Below the pieces are notes generated by a model. That model worked only from the letters and a program-made list of their open reading frames with translations. It had not been told where the DNA came from and made no database searches. A DNA stretch of 64,000 bases from Bradyrhizobium sp. AZCC 1693 (lineage in GTDB: Bacteria > Pseudomonadota > Alphaproteobacteria > Rhizobiales > Xanthobacteraceae): the NCBI RefSeq assembly GCF_036924745.1, contig NZ_JAZHSD010000001.1:6323001-6387000 (forward strand), given 5' to 3'. The translations under genes were made by a program, and so were the position numbers. Shown here one piece after another: positions 1-9,889 of the stretch. How positions within the stretch are numbered: position 1 is the first letter of the stretch; every line of letters begins with the position of its first letter.

Positions 1-876
1 ATTATTCTCGTCTCCGTTGGCGAAGTGAAGATTGTCGTAGAACAGACCGCCTTCGATCAAGAGCACCTTCCCGTGCAACTGGTCGAGTTTGCTCGATGTC
101 CAGTTCGCGGGCCGGTTCTGCGGGATCATCTCGACAACAACTCCCTCAAACTCGCTGCCGTCTTTTTTCTCCGTCACCGATATGTGAATGTCGTTGTTGG
201 CTTGGCGTTTGAGGTTGCAGTTCACCGATTCGCCGGAGTTGGCGTGCGGCGTGCCCTCCGACAGAAACGCGACCAGGCGCACGCGCGATCCTTCGCCCAC
301 TGTGCCCTCGGTTGTCTCGATGCTCTTGATCTGGTCCCTCTCCGCGGGCGGAATCTCGACGCCTTGGTCCACCAGGTCCACGGCTGCGCTCTGCAACTGC
401 GAGAAGGTGTCGAACGTCAGCGTGATTGGCGTTCCCGGTGGTGGAGCGGTTCTCTTCAATCGGTTGGCCAGGCCGTGAGCGCTGCCGGCTGCCGAACAGC
501 CGGTCGGCTTGGTCGTGGTACAGGCGTTCAAGGTCTCCGGACTGACGCATGGCTGAGCGCTACCCTCGAGCGCAATGCTGGCCAGATCCGCTTCGGCGAC
601 CTTCCTGACGTCCGCCTCCAGCACCCAGCCGCTCGGGCCCTTCGGAATCATGACGCGCACGTACTTTCCTTTGCGACCGCCCATCACCCAGCGCAAGTCT
701 GTGTTGGCGGCCACCGTCGTTGCCGCAGCCGCCTGCGCGTTCGGCGCGGTCTTGAGGGCGGTTTTCCTGGTCGTCGTCACTTTGCCGAAAACCGGGGTGT
801 CCTCCAGTGCGACTACGGGTGACGTCACGAACAACGGCACGGTAACCAAGGCGGTAATCAAGAGGCGGCGTTTCAT
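1..876 (-). CDS. Exported SH3-like domain protein, C-terminus cut by window edge
   Basis: This reading frame stays open from an ATG at 876 to the window edge, giving 292 codons with no stop, so the gene is truncated. The N-terminus (MKRRLLITALVTVPLF) is a Sec signal peptide ending near VVALED. Residues about 55-95, with a GGRKGKYVRV stretch followed by GWVLEADV, resemble a bacterial SH3-like fold, which usually binds cell-wall material or other proteins in the periplasm. The remainder matches no family I recognise. It lies 29 bp downstream of the next gene to the right and is probably co-transcribed with it. The function is unknown; the SH3 assignment is from sequence pattern only. Confidence 0.65.
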   Translation of the reverse strand, partial: MKRRLLITALVTVPLFVTSPVVALEDTPVFGKVTTTRKTALKTAPNAQAAAATTVAANTDLRWVMGGRKGKYVRVMIPKGPSGWVLEADVRKVAEADLASIALEGSAQPCVSPETLNACTTTKPTGCSAAGSAHGLANRLKRTAPPPGTPITLTFDTFSQLQSAAVDLVDQGVEIPPAERDQIKSIETTEGTVGEGSRVRLVAFLSEGTPHANSGESVNCNLKRQANNDIHISVTEKKDGSEFEGVVVEMIPQNRPANWTSSKLDQLHGKVLLIEGGLFYDNLHFANGDENN

Positions 877-905
877 TCCGATATCCTCTTCCTGGCTGCA
901 GGATT

Positions 906-1775
906 TCAGTTTGCTTCGGCGATTTTCTTGAGTTGCGCCCACAGATTGTCGGCATTCGCAACCCGGGCATGGTCGACCGCTGTCAGTTTCGGCTCTTCGA
1001 CGCGAACTGTCTTGCGGAAGTCGGTTGCGGCGTTCAACCGCAGTCCGGCTCGCGAACCGCCCTTGATCACGGAATCGCGCCGATCGGACGAAACTCTGTC
1101 GGAAAATGCGCGCAGACTTTCGACTGCGAACGGGACCTCGCCCCTGTCGGCGATGGTCTTTTTCCTTCCGTCGACCTCGAGTTGAAACAGGCGGCGGGTC
1201 TGTGGATCGAACCACGACAGGTATCCGCCATCCAACACCTCGCGGGGGCCGCGCACCCGCCCCGAATAGCTGTAGCGGACGCCACTGCTCTTCACCGGGT
1301 CGAAATACTGCGGCGTATAGAAGTCGGAGACCATGACGGAATTCACGGAATAGGCGAATTTCGAGGCCTGGCAGGGATCGCACACCTCAATCAGGTACTC
1401 GACTCGACCCTGGCCGGATTTCAGCGAATCGCCCGCGCGCGTGAGCGTTCCCTGCGGGTCAACCAGCATTTCGAGCACTTCGTGGCTCATGAATACGGGC
1501 CAGTTCGTGGTCAAGGCTACCAGGGCGAAGGGTTGCTTGTTGTCATCGCGCTTATGCAGACCCGCGGCACCGCTTGGCAACTCGTCTTGCAGCAGCACGT
1601 GCCAATAACCAACGGGGACATCTTCCAATTTGTCGAAGGCATCGACGGTGGCCTCGATATTCCACATCGGACCGAAATCGCGCGAGACCTGCTTTTGAAT
1701 GGCGGCAGCTACCGGCGCCAATTGCGCCAGTGTGACTTCCCTGGTGATGGAGACCAAAGCTATGTGAAGTAGCAT
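906..1775 (-). CDS. Hypothetical protein with an HE-type zincin-like motif
   Basis: The protein has 289 residues from an ATG at 1775, chosen over an upstream TTG at 1820 because GGGGGAA lies about 10 nt before the ATG. No clear signal peptide is seen. Residues 97-107 (SHEVLEMLVDP) resemble the SHE-x-x-E-M-x-x-DP motif of uncharacterised bacterial proteins related to zinc peptidases, but the second His of HExxH is replaced by Met102, so catalysis is doubtful. A CxxC pair (CDPC) occurs mid-protein. It directly precedes the SH3-like exported protein and probably shares its transcript. I do not recognise a named family. Confidence 0.6.
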   Translation of the reverse strand: MLLHIALVSITREVTLAQLAPVAAAIQKQVSRDFGPMWNIEATVDAFDKLEDVPVGYWHVLLQDELPSGAAGLHKRDDNKQPFALVALTTNWPVFMSHEVLEMLVDPQGTLTRAGDSLKSGQGRVEYLIEVCDPCQASKFAYSVNSVMVSDFYTPQYFDPVKSSGVRYSYSGRVRGPREVLDGGYLSWFDPQTRRLFQLEVDGRKKTIADRGEVPFAVESLRAFSDRVSSDRRDSVIKGGSRAGLRLNAATDFRKTVRVEEPKLTAVDHARVANADNLWAQLKKIAEAN

Positions 1776-1874
1776 GTGGTAGCAATTCCCCCGCAGGTAG
1801 CGTACGCTTGTTTTTCGCAAATATCCATACGGATGCTACGCGACGGAGGCAGCCACGAGCGATTGCGCGAACTG

Positions 1875-1929
1875 GAGCCTGATCCGGAAAAAACGGAAAG
1901 CCGGTTTTCCGAAAAGATGGTGCTCAAAC
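1875..1929. repeat. Rhizobiales interspersed palindrome
   Basis: An imperfect hairpin (CGGAAAGCCGGTTTTCCG core) is flanked by GAGCCTGATCCGGAAAA and GATGGTGCTCAAAC. This layout recalls a dispersed palindromic element common between genes in Bradyrhizobium relatives. It lies in the gap between two minus-strand genes. A 13-bp direct repeat (TCGAAGCATGCTC) occurs shortly after, near 1965 and 1980. Confidence 0.5.
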
Positions 1930-2038
1930 GAGAATATGGCCGACCGGCATGATTGAACTCAGTCGAAGCATGCTCTTGTCGAAGCATGCTCGGGAGTGCG
2001 GCAAGCTCAGGCCCGGAACGACGATTGGGTCCGCCGCC

Positions 2039-3238
2039 CTACTTCCACACCGACTTGTCGGCGTCCCAGCGCTGGCCCTTGAACTCTTTTGCCAGCGCCT
2101 CGACGGAGCCATTGTCATCCTTCGGCTCGCCGCCTTCCTCGTCGCCGGTGGATTCTTCCGACAGGTTCAGCTTGGGGCCTGTGCCTTCATCCGCGGTCGT
2201 GATCACCGGGCTCGAGATCCACAGCATCAGCCGGTCAGACGCGCCCGGTTTGTCCGGCGAGACCAGCGCGGTGACTTCGATACTTTCGGTCAGCGCGAGC
2301 GGTGGATAGACCGGGCTCGGCCGCTTGAAGGTCAGTTTCAGTTTTCCGGTATTGGCGTTCCACTCGGTGCCCGCCGCCTTGGCGGCAAGCGTTTTGGCCA
2401 GCACGCCCGACGTTGCGGAAGCGATCTTGTCCTTGTTGATCTTGTCGCCGTCGCGCCATTCGGCCGCCGCAAAACGGATGGTGCGGTCCATCTCAACGCT
2501 GCCGCTGGTCCATCCCGCCGCGACCACGCCTGGCATCGATCTGGCCTTCGCGATCAGTGCAGCAGTGCGCTCCGGATCGGCCGTGAGGTTGATGGTCTGC
2601 TCGCCGGCGCGCAGCGCATCGCAGGAGATCGAAAGGCTCGAGAGCCCGACCTCGACGGCTTCGCCCTTCAGGCTTTTGAGGAAATCCAGCGCGGCGTCGA
2701 GCTTGACCCGTACGCCGAACGCCTCGGGCGAAACGTCGGTAAAATCCTTTGGCGCCGGGGTGATACCGTCGTCGCTGGTCTGGTTGTCCAAAAATTCCTT
2801 CTCGCTGAGATCGGAATTGTCGGTCGAGGTCACCTCCGTGACGGCCTGGCCGATCGTGATCTGGCCGCGGAATTCGAACGTGTCGCCGGTTGGCTTGCGC
2901 GCCAGCTTGACGGTGACCGGCAGCTTGTCACCAAGGCTCTGTGTGGTGCCGGTCAGGCTCTGGCCGTTGACGGCGAGGTTGGCGACGAAGCGATCCTTGC
3001 GGTCGGCGCCCTTTGCGGCGGGATAGCAGACGTCGAGCGTGGCCGCGGTGACGGTCTTGCCCTGCCGGGTTTCCTTCAGGATGACATCGGCGTTGCCGTC
3101 CATCAGGCCGTCGATGGCCGTGAAATAGCGCGTCTCGATGGCGCCGGGCGCCGTCTTGGACGGAAGTTTCATCTGGGCGAAAGCAAGGCTCGGGGAGATC
3201 GTGACGAGACCGAGCAGGAGAAGGAAGCGCGCGCGCAT
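2039..3238 (-). CDS. Exported conserved hypothetical protein
   Basis: The protein has 399 residues. MRARFLLLLGLVTISPSLAFAQ is a clean signal peptide with an AFA-Q cleavage site, so it should be periplasmic. The mature part has no transmembrane segment or recognisable catalytic motif; it is rich in Thr/Ser/Asp and ends in an acidic stretch (EESTGDEEGGEPKDDNG). Two isolated Cys residues (DVCYPAAK and SISCDALR) could form a disulphide. It lies downstream of groEL on the same strand but is separated by 173 bp that hold the groEL terminator, so it is probably transcribed independently. The function is unknown. Confidence 0.7.
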   Translation of the reverse strand: MRARFLLLLGLVTISPSLAFAQMKLPSKTAPGAIETRYFTAIDGLMDGNADVILKETRQGKTVTAATLDVCYPAAKGADRKDRFVANLAVNGQSLTGTTQSLGDKLPVTVKLARKPTGDTFEFRGQITIGQAVTEVTSTDNSDLSEKEFLDNQTSDDGITPAPKDFTDVSPEAFGVRVKLDAALDFLKSLKGEAVEVGLSSLSISCDALRAGEQTINLTADPERTAALIAKARSMPGVVAAGWTSGSVEMDRTIRFAAAEWRDGDKINKDKIASATSGVLAKTLAAKAAGTEWNANTGKLKLTFKRPSPVYPPLALTESIEVTALVSPDKPGASDRLMLWISSPVITTADEGTGPKLNLSEESTGDEEGGEPKDDNGSVEALAKEFKGQRWDADKSVWK

Positions 3239-3347
3239 ATGAAATTCCCTGAAACGATGGAATCGGCAGGGGTCGTAAGTAGCAAACCCCGGCCGCGTTT
3301 TCGAGCCAAGCGCGCCTTCTGAACTGATCGGGTCCGCACTATCGCCA

Positions 3348-3384
3348 AAAAGCCAAAAAAGAAGGCCGCCCGGAGGCGGCCTTC
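3348..3384 (-). terminator. groEL intrinsic terminator
   Basis: GAAGGCCGCC-CGGA-GGCGGCCTTC forms a perfect 10-bp GC-rich stem. On the minus strand it is followed by a T-rich run (complement of AAAAAGCCAAAAAA), directly after the groEL stop at 3412. Confidence 0.85.
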
Positions 3385-3411
3385 GATGGATTGATCGGAA
3401 AAAGCCGGGCT

Positions 3412-5324
<1,913 letters not shown>

Positions 5325-5364
5325 TGACTGCGCCGACGGCGGTGGGCGGCGGCGAACGTTCGGC

Positions 5365-5661
5365 TTAAGCCAGCACGCCCATGATGTCGGACTCCTTCAT
5401 GATCAGGAGTTCCTCGCCGTCGAGCTTGACTTCGGTGCCCGACCATTTGCCGAACAGCACGCGGTCGCCGACCTTGAGGTCGATCGGAATCAGCTTGCCG
5501 GCCTCGTCGCGGCCGCCCGGGCCCACGGCGGTGACTTCGCCCTGCGACGGCTTTTCCTTGGCGCTGTCGGGAATGATGATGCCGCCCTTGGTCTTCTCTT
5601 CGGCATCGATGCGCTTGACGACGACGCGGTCGTGCAGCGGACGGAATTTGGATTTGGCCAT
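5365..5661 (-). CDS. groES: Co-chaperonin GroES (Hsp10)
   Basis: The 98-residue protein is the seven-fold lid for GroEL. It begins [18 protein letters not shown], the typical GroES N-terminal strand, and contains the mobile-loop region [21 protein letters not shown] (residues about 19-39). It is full length. The gene is first in the operon, downstream of a TTGACA-17-TATTCC promoter and a CIRCE element, and precedes groEL by 306 bp. Confidence 0.98.
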   Translation of the reverse strand: MAKSKFRPLHDRVVVKRIDAEEKTKGGIIIPDSAKEKPSQGEVTAVGPGGRDEAGKLIPIDLKVGDRVLFGKWSGTEVKLDGEELLIMKESDIMGVLA

Positions 5662-5768
5662 GACGTCTCCTCTTGAAGTTCCGTGGAAGGCGTGGTTTCA
5701 GGTCTGTGCCACGAAAATGGCTGATAATGCCGGCTATTCGACGCCGTCCCGGGCGGGACAGCACGACC

Positions 5769-5795
5769 TTAGCAATCGTTGTATTTGAGTGCTAA
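5769..5795 (-). promoter_or_regulatory. CIRCE operator (HrcA site)
   Basis: TTAGCAATC-N9-GAGTGCTAA matches the CIRCE consensus TTAGCACTC-N9-GAGTGCTAA with one mismatch. It lies just downstream of the -10 box in the groES leader, the usual place for HrcA repression that is relieved by heat. Confidence 0.93.
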
Positions 5796-5807
5796 ACGTG
5801 GGGCCGG

Positions 5808-5836
5808 GGAATATGGCTTGGCGCTGATCCTGTCAA
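5808..5836 (-). promoter_or_regulatory. groES promoter (-35 TTGACA, -10 TATTCC)
   Basis: On the minus strand TTGACA (5831-5836) and TATTCC (5808-5813) are separated by exactly 17 bp. The CIRCE element begins 12 bp further downstream, so a housekeeping-sigma promoter repressed by HrcA is the simplest reading. An RpoH contribution cannot be judged by eye. Confidence 0.7.
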
Positions 5837-6010
5837 GCAAACAAGGGGGGGTAAGGCCTTCTTGAGGCCAATATAGGATGGTCCCACGGAAGCCAAATCG
5901 GCGCAGCGGCGTAATTTTAACGGACGTCATTGCTCCGACAGGCTTTTTGCGGTTGGCTGCTTGACGGGAGCGGCCAAGGATTTGCCAAGGAATTTGCTCG
6001 GGGGAATACG

Positions 6011-6526
6011 ATGATCAGCTCACGTAACGCGCGTACGGTTGCCAATCTGGCGATCGCATCGGCGCTCACGATCTTGCTGGCGGCGTGCAACAGCATGAGT
6101 CTGCCGTCGCTGTCGTCCAGTTCGGCGCCCGAGGCCGAACCCGGCGTGGCGCCCGATATGCCGGCCACCATCCGCTCCGACGAGATCGTCGGCCGCTGGG
6201 GCCTCGCCTCGTTCCAGAATCCCAACGACCGCGCCCGCACCGAAGCGGCGGCGCGCGGGCAGTGCAAGCAGCCCTATGTGATCGGCGCCGGCACCTCTGG
6301 CGGTGTTGTCATGCATCTGGCCGACCAGGCCACCCCGCAGGAACTGCGCCTCAAGGGCAGCCCGAGCGGCAAGAACTATATCGGTCCGCCCGGCCCGACG
6401 CCCGGTGAGCAGGACCGCGAGATCGTCTCGTTCGACGGTCGCGTGCTGATTACCCGCTTCATCGACAAGGATGCTTCGGTCCGTTACGGCAACATGGTCT
6501 ATGTCCGCTGCGCGCCGCGGGCGTGA
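6011..6526 (+). CDS. Putative lipoprotein
   Basis: The 171-residue protein starts at the ATG at 6011, ten nt after GGGGAA; an earlier in-frame start at 5930 lacks support. The N-terminus has a hydrophobic stretch ending in a lipobox (LLAAC, Cys near residue 25), so it is probably lipidated and membrane-anchored. A Ser/Pro/Glu-rich linker follows, then a compact domain beginning EIVGRWGLASF with two more Cys (RGQCKQPY and YVRCAPRA). It resembles small outer-membrane-type lipoproteins conserved in Bradyrhizobium relatives. The exact function is unknown. Confidence 0.75.
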   Translation: MISSRNARTVANLAIASALTILLAACNSMSLPSLSSSSAPEAEPGVAPDMPATIRSDEIVGRWGLASFQNPNDRARTEAAARGQCKQPYVIGAGTSGGVVMHLADQATPQELRLKGSPSGKNYIGPPGPTPGEQDREIVSFDGRVLITRFIDKDASVRYGNMVYVRCAPRA

Positions 6527-6570
6527 GGCAAACTGCATTCCCTTGCCGTCATGCCCCGCGAAGGCGGGGG

Positions 6571-7620
6571 ATGGAGTCACGTTTGAAGTGCAACGATTGA
6601 TTTGAGTGCGGAGAATGCCTCGGCGGGCGTCTTGAAGTCCAGGCATTTGCGTGGGGTATCGTTGAGGCGCTGAACGTGCCGCTTGAGGTCGGCTGCCGTG
6701 ATGAGTTTGAGGTCAGTTTTGCGGGGCAGCAGGCGTCGTAAGCGCCCGATGGAGTTTTCCACGCCGCCTTTTTGCCAGGGACTATGGGGATCGCAGAAGA
6801 AGGTCTGGACGCCGAGGGTTTGGTGAAGCCTGTGATGCTCGGCGAATTCGTTCCCGTTGTCGAAGCTGACGGTTTTGCGCATTGCTTGGGGAAGTTTGCC
6901 GAGTTGACGGCCGATGGTCCGAGCGGTGCGGACAGCTTTTCGATCGAGTGGTCGGTGAACCATGTTGAAGCGGGTTTGCCGTTCGTGGAGAACAAGCAAC
7001 CCTTGGCCACATCGGGCGAACAGCATGAAGTCGGCTTCCCAATGGCCCGGTGTCCCGCGGCCTTCGACCTCGGCGGGGCGTTCGGTGATCGAGCGCCGTT
7101 GTTTGATGAGGCTGGCGGGGCTGCGTCCTGGACGGTGCCCTCGTCTTCGTTTGCGGCGCGGCAGCAGGCGGTGCCAGCAATCCTTCTGAGCGGCACGATG
7201 ATAGATGAAACGATAGATTGACTCATGGCTGATGATGACGCGACCATGTTCCAGCGCCAGCCGGCCAGCGATCTGCTCTGGGGAATGTCCCATCGCAAGG
7301 CGTTTGCCCACGCGGTTTCGCAGGTCCGGCTGGCGCGCCAGCTTGAAGCGGCCATCCCACCGTCGCCGACGCTCGGCCAATTGCTGAGCCCGGACAGGCT
7401 CGTAGCCCCCGGCCCAGACCTTGGTAGGCCGGGAATTGCGCCGCAGCTCCCGGCTGATCGTCGATGGCGCCCGGTCGAGCGCAGACGCAATTTCGTTTTG
7501 AGATTTACCGCCTGCATGCAGGCGGTAAATCTCAACGCGCTCTTCAAGGCTGAGCTGGCCATAACATTGTCCCATCGCCACAACACCCTAGCAGGTGTTG
7601 CACTTGTGTCGTGAGCCCAA
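6571..7620 (-). mobile_element. IS30-family insertion sequence
   Basis: This 1.05-kb element has one transposase gene. The ends share an inverted repeat: TCACG-N4-AAGTGCAAC at 6577-6594 and its complement at 7597-7614. GGGG flanks both proposed outer borders (6567-6570 and 7621-7624), consistent with a short target duplication, although the G-run makes the exact edge uncertain by a few bases. The flanking sequences join into one intact copy of a dispersed palindromic repeat, showing that the element landed inside it. The element is complete and may be active. Confidence 0.8.
6577..7581 (-). CDS. IS30-family transposase
   Basis: The 334-residue protein starts GTG at 7581 (MAMGQCYGQLSLEERVEIYRL) or ATG two codons later. 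An N-terminal helix-turn-helix (LSLEERVEI to APSTISRELRR) precedes a basic linker and an RNase-H-like catalytic core. The triad is Asp184 (HWEADFM), Asp241 (SFDNGNEF) and Glu275 (KGGVENSIGR), the DD(33)E arrangement of IS30. The stop codon TGA lies in the terminal inverted repeat. All catalytic residues are intact, so it is probably functional. Confidence 0.95.
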   Translation of the reverse strand: MAMGQCYGQLSLEERVEIYRLHAGGKSQNEIASALDRAPSTISRELRRNSRPTKVWAGGYEPVRAQQLAERRRRWDGRFKLARQPDLRNRVGKRLAMGHSPEQIAGRLALEHGRVIISHESIYRFIYHRAAQKDCWHRLLPRRKRRRGHRPGRSPASLIKQRRSITERPAEVEGRGTPGHWEADFMLFARCGQGLLVLHERQTRFNMVHRPLDRKAVRTARTIGRQLGKLPQAMRKTVSFDNGNEFAEHHRLHQTLGVQTFFCDPHSPWQKGGVENSIGRLRRLLPRKTDLKLITAADLKRHVQRLNDTPRKCLDFKTPAEAFSALKSIVALQT

Positions 7621-7733
7621 GGGGCATCCAGTACGCCGCGGCTTCTCCGCTGAATCGCTGACGTCTCTGGAATACTGGATCGTCCGCCCCAGTGCGCAAT
7701 TGCGCACAAGGCGGACGATGACAGTGGAGGACG
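7621..7733. repeat. Dispersed palindromic repeat, family A, copy 1 (split by IS30)
   Basis: The right part of this copy reads GGGGCATCCAGTACGCCGCG, then CTCTGGAATACTGGAT, then a hairpin around TGCGCAATTGCGCA, and ends in GATGACAG. The left part (GTCATGCCCCGCGAAGGCGGGG) is at 6548-6570 on the other side of the IS30 element. Other copies are at 17722, 34040, 35113 and 38617. Confidence 0.8.
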
Positions 7734-7743
7734 GGCGACCCAA

Positions 7744-7773
7744 ACAAAAAAACGCCGGCGTCTTGCCGGCGTT
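7744..7773 (-). terminator. Terminator of the cheZ-like gene
   Basis: AACGCCGGC-GTCTT-GCCGGCGTT is a perfect 9-bp stem. Read on the minus strand it is followed by TTTTTTTGTTTG, 29 bp after the stop of the CheZ-like gene. Confidence 0.85.
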
Positions 7774-7801
7774 TCTGTTTATTCTGCGTTAACCAGTTCG
7801 A

Positions 7802-8578
7802 TCAATCGAACAGGGCGTCGATGTCGTTCTGCGAGGCGTGACCGTCGTCGCCGTCCAGCTTCGGGCCGTTCAGCAGCTTGGCGTCGCCTTCGCGGGTATC
7901 GACGATCGGCGGGGCGTGCGCCTTGATGGCGTCGACGCCGCCCCAGATGTCCATCATCGCATTGATGTGCTGCTCGATGAACTTCATCGTGCTCATCACC
8001 TTGCTGATGCGCTGGCCCGTCAAGTCCTGGAAATTGCAGGCCTCGAAGATCGCGACGACGCGTTCCTGGATTTCCTCGCTGAGCAGCTTTTGCTGGTCGG
8101 GCGAGATGTTCTTGGACAATGCGGTGGCGGCCTGGTCGATCGCCTCGACGGCCTCGAGAATCTGCTGGGTGGCCTGTTCGGTGCCGCCGACGACGGCGCC
8201 GAGCTCGCCATTGACCTTGGCCATTTCCTGGCCGTCAAAGCTCTTGCCGTGCAGCGTGGCGATTTCGCGCTTGGTACGGTTGATGGCGTCGTGAATAAGG
8301 TCAAGCTCGACCTTGAGCTTCGCGCACTGCTCGATCTGGGCGCGATAGGTTTCCAGCAACGCGTGCGATTCGGCAATCTCGCGCGTGATCTCCGACTGCT
8401 CGGTCGAAGCGGCGGGGGTGTGGCCGAAGCCCGCCATCTGTACGCGGATCGCGCGCAACTCGGCCATGATCTCACGATGCATCGGACCGATCTCGCCGCC
8501 TTCGACGGCAGGCATGACAATTGGCGCGTCGCCCAGAAGGGCTTGTTCAATACGAAAACGTTTGCGATTGACCGACAT
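7802..8578 (-). CDS. cheZ: CheZ-type protein phosphatase (chemotaxis)
   Basis: The 258-residue protein starts at the ATG at 8578 (MSVNRKRFRIEQ). It is mostly helical. The phosphatase signature QDLTGQ is at residues 184-189; by analogy with E. coli CheZ, Asp185 and Gln189 would position water to dephosphorylate CheY-P. The extreme C-terminus NDIDALFD (251-258) matches the amphipathic CheY-binding tail of CheZ. It should act in the cytoplasm to terminate chemotactic signalling. The gene stands alone, but a stand-alone CheY is encoded at 56381. It has its own terminator and diverges from the L,D-transpeptidase gene. Confidence 0.88.
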   Translation of the reverse strand: MSVNRKRFRIEQALLGDAPIVMPAVEGGEIGPMHREIMAELRAIRVQMAGFGHTPAASTEQSEITREIAESHALLETYRAQIEQCAKLKVELDLIHDAINRTKREIATLHGKSFDGQEMAKVNGELGAVVGGTEQATQQILEAVEAIDQAATALSKNISPDQQKLLSEEIQERVVAIFEACNFQDLTGQRISKVMSTMKFIEQHINAMMDIWGGVDAIKAHAPPIVDTREGDAKLLNGPKLDGDDGHASQNDIDALFD

Positions 8579-8886
8579 GAGTTTTTCCCACCCCTTCACT
8601 TCCGTGTGTGTTCTAAACCGATGCGATTTAACGTGAGGTTCACGCCGGAACAGGTCGTGACAGCGGTTTGCCCGCGGCCGCACACCAACGATTAACCATG
8701 AGGGGGCGGCGTTCATGCAAAATAAACGCTACCTGACAAATCCGCGCGCGATCGCCGAAATGGTGAATCGAAACGGCTGATACGTTTACCAAACCGATTA
8801 GGTTTTGATTTGTATTGATCGCATGCAACGGCGTTCGTCGCGCCGTTGCCGCGAACCCGCAATGACGAACAGTACAGAGTACGTCG
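8579..8886. other. Divergent intergenic region
   Basis: This 308-bp stretch between the cheZ-like gene (minus) and the L,D-transpeptidase gene (plus) holds no convincing ORF. An AT-richer part near 8770-8820, unusual for this GC-rich DNA, is the likely promoter zone. I cannot assign -35/-10 boxes with confidence. Confidence 0.5.
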
Positions 8887-9675
8887 ATGTCCGGAAAAAT
8901 CTCCCTTGCGCTCCTCGCGAGCGCGTCTTGCCTTTGCTTCGCCAGTGAGGCCAGTGCGATCGACGCCTCGCAGATAACCGAACCCGCCGTGGTCTACGCC
9001 GGCCAGCCGGCGCCGGTGCGCATGGCTTCTGCCGAACGCTCCAACATGGGCGGCGGCTTCATCGAATTCCTGTTCGGCGATGCGCCGCAGGGCGGGCGCT
9101 ATCAGCAACAGCCGGCCTATCAGCCGCAGCCCGATTACGGCTATGGCGGGCGGCGCGCGTTGCTGCCGCCGATGGATCCGCAGTCGATGCGCCGGGAGGA
9201 GGAGATGGCCGACCCCGCGCAGCATCCGCTCGATCCGAAATACGAAAAGCAGGTGGTCGAGTATCACGGCAAGGAAAGCCCGGGCACCATCGTGATCGAC
9301 ACCCCGAACAAGTTCCTGTTCCTGGTGCAGGGTGACGGCAAGGCGCTGCGCTACGGCGTCGGCGTCGGCCGGCCCGGCTTCACCTGGTCGGGCGTCAAGA
9401 CCGTCTCCGCCAAGAAGGAATGGCCGGCCTGGACGCCGCCGCCGGAAATGCTGGCGCGTCGCCCCGATCTGCCGAGGTACATGGAAGGCGGCCCGCAAAA
9501 TCCGCTCGGCGCGCGGGCGATGTATCTGGGTTCGTCGCTCTATCGCATCCACGGCTCCAACGAGCCCTGGACCATCGGCACCAACGTGTCGTCCGGCTGC
9601 ATCCGGATGCGCAATGAAGACGTCATCGATCTCTACGGCCGCGTCGGCGTCGGCGCCAGGGTTGTGGTGATTTGA
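8887..9675 (+). CDS. Exported L,D-transpeptidase (YkuD domain)
   Basis: The 262-residue protein has a signal peptide (MSGKISLALLASASCLCFASEASA) and a Gln/Tyr/Pro-rich linker (residues about 70-100), then a YkuD domain. The catalytic signature is His222 (RIHGSN) and Cys238 (SSGCIRM), both intact. Such enzymes form 3-3 peptidoglycan cross-links or attach proteins to the wall in the periplasm. It is monocistronic by layout: the next gene on this strand is far away, and a repeat plus a terminator follow. Confidence 0.93.
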   Translation: MSGKISLALLASASCLCFASEASAIDASQITEPAVVYAGQPAPVRMASAERSNMGGGFIEFLFGDAPQGGRYQQQPAYQPQPDYGYGGRRALLPPMDPQSMRREEEMADPAQHPLDPKYEKQVVEYHGKESPGTIVIDTPNKFLFLVQGDGKALRYGVGVGRPGFTWSGVKTVSAKKEWPAWTPPPEMLARRPDLPRYMEGGPQNPLGARAMYLGSSLYRIHGSNEPWTIGTNVSSGCIRMRNEDVIDLYGRVGVGARVVVI

Positions 9676-9700
9676 TTTTTCCAGGATGGTCACGAAAACG

Positions 9701-9827
9701 GTGTCGTCCCTGCGAACGCAGGGACCCATAACCACCGATCTACGTCGCTGAAGAAGGTCGTCGACCAACGCGCTCTACAACTACGGCCGCGGAGTATGGG
9801 TCCCCTGCGTTCGCAGGGATGACGGCA
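9701..9827. repeat. Dispersed inverted repeat, family C
   Basis: The ends are long inverted repeats: GTCCCTGCGAACGCAGGGAC followed by CCATA on the left, and TATGGGTCCCCTGCGTTCGC followed by AGGGATGAC on the right, around a short core. Each arm is itself a palindrome. The structure is typical of a small non-coding mobile palindrome. Confidence 0.75.
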
Positions 9828-9837
9828 AGGTGGAATC

Positions 9838-9875
9838 AAAACGGCCGCCCGATGAGGCGGCCGTTTGTCTTTTTC
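9838..9875. terminator. Bidirectional terminator
   Basis: ACGGCCGCC and GGCGGCCGT form a 9-bp stem. It is followed by TTGTCTTTTTC on the plus strand and by TTTTGATTCC on the minus strand, so it can serve both converging genes. Confidence 0.75.
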
Positions 9876-9889
9876 AACTCAGACGCCAC

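Larger units (their letters stand above)
5662..6010. other. Intergenic region with groES control signals
   Basis: This 349-bp gap between divergent genes holds the groES promoter and CIRCE operator (listed separately). The part next to the lipoprotein gene has a ribosome-binding site (GGGGAA at 6001) but no promoter I can assign with confidence. No further gene is seen. Confidence 0.6.

Noticed and set aside
25..822. 265-codon plus-strand frame at the left edge
   Set aside because: The minus frame from 876 has a signal peptide, normal codon use and SH3-like sequence; the plus frame shows none of these.
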